Positions 60,261-64,000 of a DNA stretch of 64,000 bases are shown in pieces. The notes below the pieces were generated by a model. It saw only the letters and a list, made by a program, of their open reading frames with translations. It was not told the origin of the DNA and did no database searches. The stretch spans positions 1 to 64,000 of the forward strand of contig JADJWI010000003.1 of NCBI GenBank assembly GCA_016716435.1, written 5' to 3'. The translations under genes and the position numbers were made by a program. Positions within the stretch are counted from its first letter, which is position 1. Each line of letters starts with the position of its first letter. The stretch comes from Acidobacteriota bacterium. GTDB taxonomy: Bacteria; Acidobacteriota; Blastocatellia; Pyrinomonadales; Pyrinomonadaceae.

Positions 60261-61349
60261 ATGAATAACTTGCTTTACCTGAAAACCTCGGCAGCGCCTC
60301 GATTTCGCATCTCCCTTTTGGCTTTTCTTGCGATGACTTTCATCGGAGCTCCGGCTTTTCAGGAGACGTTCGGCCAGTTTCCGCAGCAGCGGCGGCTTGA
60401 GATACGCGAACAGCGGCAGGCGGAGGCTGAAAGGCGCAGAGTTCAGCAAAATGAGGCGGAGCTTGCAAAACGCGACGCTGTCCCTCAGCCGCGAGCGGCG
60501 GTGATGAACGTGAACGTCCAGATGGCCCTGACGACCCAAGAGGCTAAGACCTTTGCAGAGGCGAACGCAAAAGCGGCCAAGCGTGTCCGCGACGGCGAGA
60601 CGCTGTGGATGCATCTAAAATTTCAGGGGAAGCTCGGCGATTACGTGCTGACCTTTCGCGACGAGGAAAGCGGAACGCTGCGGTACCTGCTTTACGCCGA
60701 GACCGGCCCGCAGGACGACCCGACCGCTCTGGCGAAGTATGCGATCGAGTTTTCAAAAGACGACCTGGCAAACCCCGAGATCCGCATCTCATTGACACCA
60801 ATAAGCCCCGGCCAAAGGATCGCAACCCCTGTCTTTCTTGCAACGGCGGCAACCCGGCAGCCTGGCGTCTGGAACAACGAACTCCGATTGACGAATAATC
60901 CGGTCATCCCGCGGACACCGAATGATAACCTCGCAAAGCTCGCCTTTGCGCTGGATCTCGGAGAGGGAAACCCTCGGTTTTCAGGGCTTTGGAATACATT
61001 TCGTAGTTTTGGACTCAGCGGCCCGGCGGCCGATACCGCACTTCCGGTGGCGAGGTCTTTCTACAGCCTGCCGATAAAGACTGCGATCCAGCAACACTTG
61101 AACGGAAAGAGCATCGAGCCCGTGAGGTTCTTTTTTGCTCAGGACCATTGGCTTGAACAACTGCAGTCAACAACGAACAAAAACCGGGAGCGAAGTGTTA
61201 TCGCGATCTTTACTTACAAGAATGGCGAGGAATGCTTCTTTGGGGCCGCGACCGCTACGCAGGCCTATTCGCTGATGAGCAGCAAATTCGACGACGCCAA
61301 GATCGAATCACGCGACGGCATGCCGCTCGATTGCAAGGAACTGCAGTAG
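60261..61349 (+). CDS. Exported protein of unknown function
   Basis: The 362-residue protein has an N-terminal signal (FRISLLAFLAMTFIGAPAFQ) followed by a Gln/Arg/Glu-rich coiled segment (QFPQQRRLEIREQRQAEAER). The main domain holds AKRVRDGETLWMHLKFQGKL, PGQRIATPVFLATAATRQPG and SNKF-like strands ending MPLDCKELQ. I do not recognise the family. Its last bases are 11 away from the convergent phhB gene. Confidence 0.7.
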   Translation: MNNLLYLKTSAAPRFRISLLAFLAMTFIGAPAFQETFGQFPQQRRLEIREQRQAEAERRRVQQNEAELAKRDAVPQPRAAVMNVNVQMALTTQEAKTFAEANAKAAKRVRDGETLWMHLKFQGKLGDYVLTFRDEESGTLRYLLYAETGPQDDPTALAKYAIEFSKDDLANPEIRISLTPISPGQRIATPVFLATAATRQPGVWNNELRLTNNPVIPRTPNDNLAKLAFALDLGEGNPRFSGLWNTFRSFGLSGPAADTALPVARSFYSLPIKTAIQQHLNGKSIEPVRFFFAQDHWLEQLQSTTNKNRERSVIAIFTYKNGEECFFGAATATQAYSLMSSKFDDAKIESRDGMPLDCKELQ

Positions 61350-61359
61350 GACGAGCGGC

Positions 61360-61644
61360 CTAGCTGATCTGATCGATATTACTCGCGAGGGCAAAGTCGA
61401 GCTCGGTCAGGCCGCCGCGGTCGTGGGTCGTGATCTCAAATTCAGCGTAACCCCAGCCGAGCTTTATGTCAGGATGATGATCAGCGGCCTCGGCAAGCTC
61501 GCCGGCTCGGTTCACGAAGCTTAGGCTCTCGGCAAAGTTCGCGAACTCGAATCGCTTTCGCAGCGTTCCATCTATCACATCCCAGCCTTTGAGCCCGCTA
61601 AGGCGCTCCGCGATCTGATCTTCGGCCAATCGTTCCCGTGTCAT
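61360..61644 (-). CDS. phhB: Pterin-4a-carbinolamine dehydratase
   Basis: The 94-residue protein has the family signature EAADHHPDIKLGWGYAEFEI followed by THDRGGLTELDFALA, which contains the active-site His residues and the conserved Asp. It dehydrates 4a-hydroxytetrahydropterin, either to recycle the cofactor of aromatic amino acid hydroxylases or as part of molybdopterin-type pathways. No phenylalanine hydroxylase gene is in the window. Confidence 0.93.
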   Translation of the reverse strand: MTRERLAEDQIAERLSGLKGWDVIDGTLRKRFEFANFAESLSFVNRAGELAEAADHHPDIKLGWGYAEFEITTHDRGGLTELDFALASNIDQIS

Positions 61645-61720
61645 TGTTTTTCAGCGCTCCTCTTTTCGGTTATACTTCCTCTTTATTTTAGAAGATAAAT
61701 ATCAAATTCCGTTTTTTCGA

Positions 61721-62248
61721 ATGCGTTATCGAGCTTCAATTTCTAGCCTCATTGTATTTCTTGCCTTCGCGTTGGCGGCGTGCGGCGGCCCGGACAAGCC
61801 GGCCTCGCCAAAAGAGACGTTTCAAACCTATGCAAAGGCCCTAAAGCAAAAGGACATCACGACGATGAAGCTTTTGCTTTCCTCCGAAACGCTCAAAATG
61901 CATGAACAAGAGGCAAAAGCTCAGGGCGTTACGGTCGATGACATTGTAAAACGCGAGGCCCTGATCGGCGAATCGCAGACCGTCGTCAAGTTTCGCAACG
62001 AAAAGATCGAGGGTAAGCGAGCAACGCTCGAGGTCGAGAATTCCTTCGGCAGTTGGGATACGGTCCCGTTCGTCTTAGAAGAAGGCGAATGGAGGATCGA
62101 TAAGAAAGGCTTTGCCGACCAGATGATGCGTGACATCGAGGAAAGCCAGAGGCAGATCGACGACGCGATCAACCAGGGACGACAGGGCGACCCGATCGCT
62201 CCGATGACCGATCCGGCAATGAGCCCATCGCCGGTTAACCCCTTCTAA
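61721..62248 (+). CDS. Lipoprotein with DUF4878-like domain
   Basis: The lipobox LAACG gives a lipidated Cys near residue 20. The domain that follows (SPKETFQTYAKALKQKDITT, then VKFRNEKIEGKRATLEVENS and VPFVLEEGEWRIDKKGFAD) resembles the NTF2-like DUF4878 group. The C-terminal tail is Pro- and Met-rich (IAPMTDPAMSPSPVNPF). The function is unknown. The DUF1015 gene follows 17 bases later. Confidence 0.75.
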   Translation: MRYRASISSLIVFLAFALAACGGPDKPASPKETFQTYAKALKQKDITTMKLLLSSETLKMHEQEAKAQGVTVDDIVKREALIGESQTVVKFRNEKIEGKRATLEVENSFGSWDTVPFVLEEGEWRIDKKGFADQMMRDIEESQRQIDDAINQGRQGDPIAPMTDPAMSPSPVNPF

Positions 62249-62265
62249 CGCAGAAAGGAGAGATT

Positions 62266-63477
62266 GTGACACTGATAAAACCTTTCCGCGCTCTTCGTCC
62301 GGCCCCCGACGCCGCCCGCAGCGTTTCAAGCGTTCCTTACGATGTGATAACCGAGGACGAGGTTCGGGAATTCATCCAGGAAAACCCTCTCAGCTTTCTA
62401 CGCATTACGCGGGCAGATGCCGACTGCTCTGAGGCCGACAACCACCTCCAAAAGGCCGAAGAAAACCTCAAAGAACTGATCGAAAGTGGCGTGCTTTCTG
62501 AGGAGCCTGAGCCTGCTATTTATATCTATCGACTCATCGCTGAAGGGCACTCGCAGACCGGCGTTGTTGCCTGCTGCTCGCTTGATGAATACCGGCAAGG
62601 CCTTATAAAAAAACACGAGCACACGCGGCCGGAAAAGGTCGCCGAGCGAACGCGGCACATGGTCTGCCTGCGGGCCCAGACCGGGCTGATCTTCCTCGCT
62701 TACAGGGGAACAGACACGATAAATGGCTTGGTCGCGGAGGCGGTTTCGGGCGAGCCGATCTACGATTTTACGTGCACAAACGGCATCCGCCAGACTGTCT
62801 GGAAGACCGTCCGGCCGAGCGACTTTGAGGATGCGTTTGGTGACGTTCCCGCACTATATGTCGCCGACGGGCATCACCGTTTGGAGAGTGCACGGCTGGC
62901 AGCGGATGAACTCGCCGCCGCAAACCCGGAACACGATGGGACCGAAGATTATAATTTTGTGATTGCCGGGATGTTTCCGGCCGAGCAGCTAAAGATACTC
63001 GCCTACAACCGCGTCGTCCGAGATGATTCCGGCCGTACGGATGAGGAGATACTCGCTTTGCTTTCGGAGAGCTTCATCATTTCGCCCGCCGAACGAGCGG
63101 TTCCCGAAGAGCACGGCGAGATCATAATGTACATGAGCGGCAAGTGGTACGACCTTCGCCACAACGTCAATTACTTTCGCGAGCCGGACCCGATCGAGCG
63201 GCTCGATGTGACGATACTCCAGCAATACGTCCTCGCACCGGTCTTTGGGATTCAAGATCCGCGGACCGACGAGCGGATCGGGTTCGTCGGCGGCATCCAC
63301 GGCACGGACGAACTAGTACGCCGGGTCGATTCCGGCGAAGCCCGGGCGGCTTTCTCGCTTTTCGCGACGACGATGGACGACCTCTTTGCCGTCTCGGACA
63401 TGGGCGAGACGATGCCGCCAAAATCGACCTGGTTCGAGCCAAAGCTCAAAGACGGCCTCTTCATTCACCGCATCTGA
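62266..63477 (+). CDS. DUF1015 family protein
   Basis: The 403-residue protein starts with GTG behind AAAGGAGAG and matches the DUF1015 layout: LIKPFRALRPAPDAARSVSS and PYDVITEDEVREFIQENPLS at the start, KKHEHTRPEKVAERTRHM in the middle and ALYVADGHHRLESA before the last third. The family is widespread and uncharacterised, and some members lie beside D-3-phosphoglycerate dehydrogenase or serine genes. It is cytoplasmic with no membrane segment. Confidence 0.88.
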   Translation: MTLIKPFRALRPAPDAARSVSSVPYDVITEDEVREFIQENPLSFLRITRADADCSEADNHLQKAEENLKELIESGVLSEEPEPAIYIYRLIAEGHSQTGVVACCSLDEYRQGLIKKHEHTRPEKVAERTRHMVCLRAQTGLIFLAYRGTDTINGLVAEAVSGEPIYDFTCTNGIRQTVWKTVRPSDFEDAFGDVPALYVADGHHRLESARLAADELAAANPEHDGTEDYNFVIAGMFPAEQLKILAYNRVVRDDSGRTDEEILALLSESFIISPAERAVPEEHGEIIMYMSGKWYDLRHNVNYFREPDPIERLDVTILQQYVLAPVFGIQDPRTDERIGFVGGIHGTDELVRRVDSGEARAAFSLFATTMDDLFAVSDMGETMPPKSTWFEPKLKDGLFIHRI

Positions 63478-64000
63478 TCACGACCTTGGCAATGCAATGT
63501 CCCGAACGCCGGTAAGCACGCCGCCGCTTCGCTCGAGCGTCAGGATCGGATTAAAGCCGCCCTTTCGCGATTCGCGTTCGCGGGATGAGATAAGCTGATC
63601 GCCTTCGAACAAGATCGAATCGATCCAGTCCTCTTTGGCCTCGGGCGTCGTGACGGTCATATGGATATGGGCCGCGAACCGTCGGCTCGGATACTGGGCC
63701 GGGCGGATCGTCTCAAATTCATATCTGCCCTCGGCGTCGGTCAAGAGCCATCCGCGAAAGCGGCCGTGTTTGTGCTCACTTCCGCGTCCGTAAATGCCCT
63801 CAATGTCAGTGTGATAAAGGTAGATCAGCGTATTCGGCGCCGGAGTTCGCTCATCGTGAAGATAAACGCGGCCGCCGATCCGGAGCCGCTCGCCCTCTTC
63901 ATCGGGGCCTGCAATGACGGCCTTTGAAGCAAGATTTTCCGGCATATCGCGGGCACCGCACCACTCGCATCCGGCATCTGCGATCGCATTTTTCAAGAGC
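63478..64000 (-). CDS. Intradiol ring-cleavage dioxygenase-like protein, cut by window edge
   Basis: The visible 172 residues show the beta-sandwich of the protocatechuate/catechol dioxygenase group: LRIGGRVYLHDERTPAPNTL, YLYHTDIEGIYG with the first Tyr ligand, GRFRGWLLTDAEGRYEFET, and RPAQYPSRRFAAHIHMTV with Tyr and His ligands. The Fe(III) ligands Tyr, Tyr, His, His can be matched only in part. The frame is open to the window edge and the N-terminus, perhaps with a signal peptide, lies outside. Exported relatives of unknown substrate are common in environmental bacteria. Confidence 0.8.
   Translation of the reverse strand, partial: LLKNAIADAGCEWCGARDMPENLASKAVIAGPDEEGERLRIGGRVYLHDERTPAPNTLIYLYHTDIEGIYGRGSEHKHGRFRGWLLTDAEGRYEFETIRPAQYPSRRFAAHIHMTVTTPEAKEDWIDSILFEGDQLISSRERESRKGGFNPILTLERSGGVLTGVRDIALPRS

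Noticed and set aside
1..64000. tRNA or rRNA genes
   Set aside because: Reading the gaps between genes I saw no cloverleaf or rRNA-like sequence; a tRNA search program was not available to confirm this.

Overview
The window reads as a bacterial chromosome segment from a Gram-negative-type cell. It has outer-membrane assembly and lipid A genes (bamA-like, skp/ompH, fabZ, lpxA, an LpxL/HtrB-like acyltransferase), dnaK and dnaJ linked to an HspR-type repressor, a Thermus-type long isocitrate dehydrogenase, and a Ser/Thr kinase fused to TPR repeats. The gene content and style (secreted CHRD/FG-GAP protein, DUF1800 protein, many short exported proteins of unknown role) fit Acidobacteriota, perhaps Blastocatellia. 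That placement is inference from gene content; there is no rRNA in the window to test it. I saw no tRNA, rRNA, CRISPR array, transposase or complete prophage.

Positions 1-4700 are an AT-richer accessory stretch. They hold a broken GIY-YIG nuclease gene, a broken HipA-like kinase gene joined by an ATGA overlap to a broken DUF3037 gene, a 21-bp minisatellite, a low-complexity G/T tract with a perfect inverted repeat, and a hypothetical gene broken just after its start. Every break here is repaired by adding one base, so either the region is decaying or the assembly has lost bases in short runs.

Positions 4789-9107 are a heat-shock operon on the minus strand, dnaK-dnaJ-(four-helix-bundle protein)-hspR, with a HAIR-like operator over the dnaK promoter. 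The four-helix-bundle gene looks like an insertion, because it is flanked by inverted arrays of an 8-base repeat. From 9187 to 15092 come a small papain-like protease, an ABC exporter with a small membrane protein, a lipoprotein, an SGNH hydrolase and a PD-(D/E)XK protein. From 15107 to 18855 a methyltransferase, a NodU/CmcH-type carbamoyltransferase and a propeller-like protein form a probable glycan or metabolite tailoring operon. Then follow a two-component system, a desaturase and an LpxL-like acyltransferase, a run of exported enzymes (NTF2-like, cyanophycinase-like, cyclase), pta, a YkvA protein and a ClpA/ClpC-type unfoldase.

Positions 29602-35099 are the envelope operon bamA-skp-fabZ-(membrane protein)-lpxA, without lpxD. 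After it come a GlcD-type oxidase, a CHRD/FG-GAP protein, two divergent dicarboxylate/amino-acid symporters, a rhomboid protease, a methyltransferase, a serine hydrolase, a DUF1800 protein, a LarA-family protein, a CDF metal exporter, FecR and TerC proteins, fRMsr, a CrcB fluoride channel and a PepSY protein. The tlpA-like/zinc-ribbon/purE/purK operon precedes the TPR kinase and two uncharacterised membrane-anchored proteins, then icd behind a 19-bp palindrome. The end of the window holds an exported protein, a pterin dehydratase, a lipoprotein, a DUF1015 protein and a cut-off intradiol dioxygenase.

Three otherwise ordinary genes (a small membrane protein near 10140, a histidine kinase near 19667, purE near 53588) are also broken at short homopolymer runs in ways that one base repairs exactly. 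This makes sequencing indels a serious alternative to true pseudogenes throughout the window.
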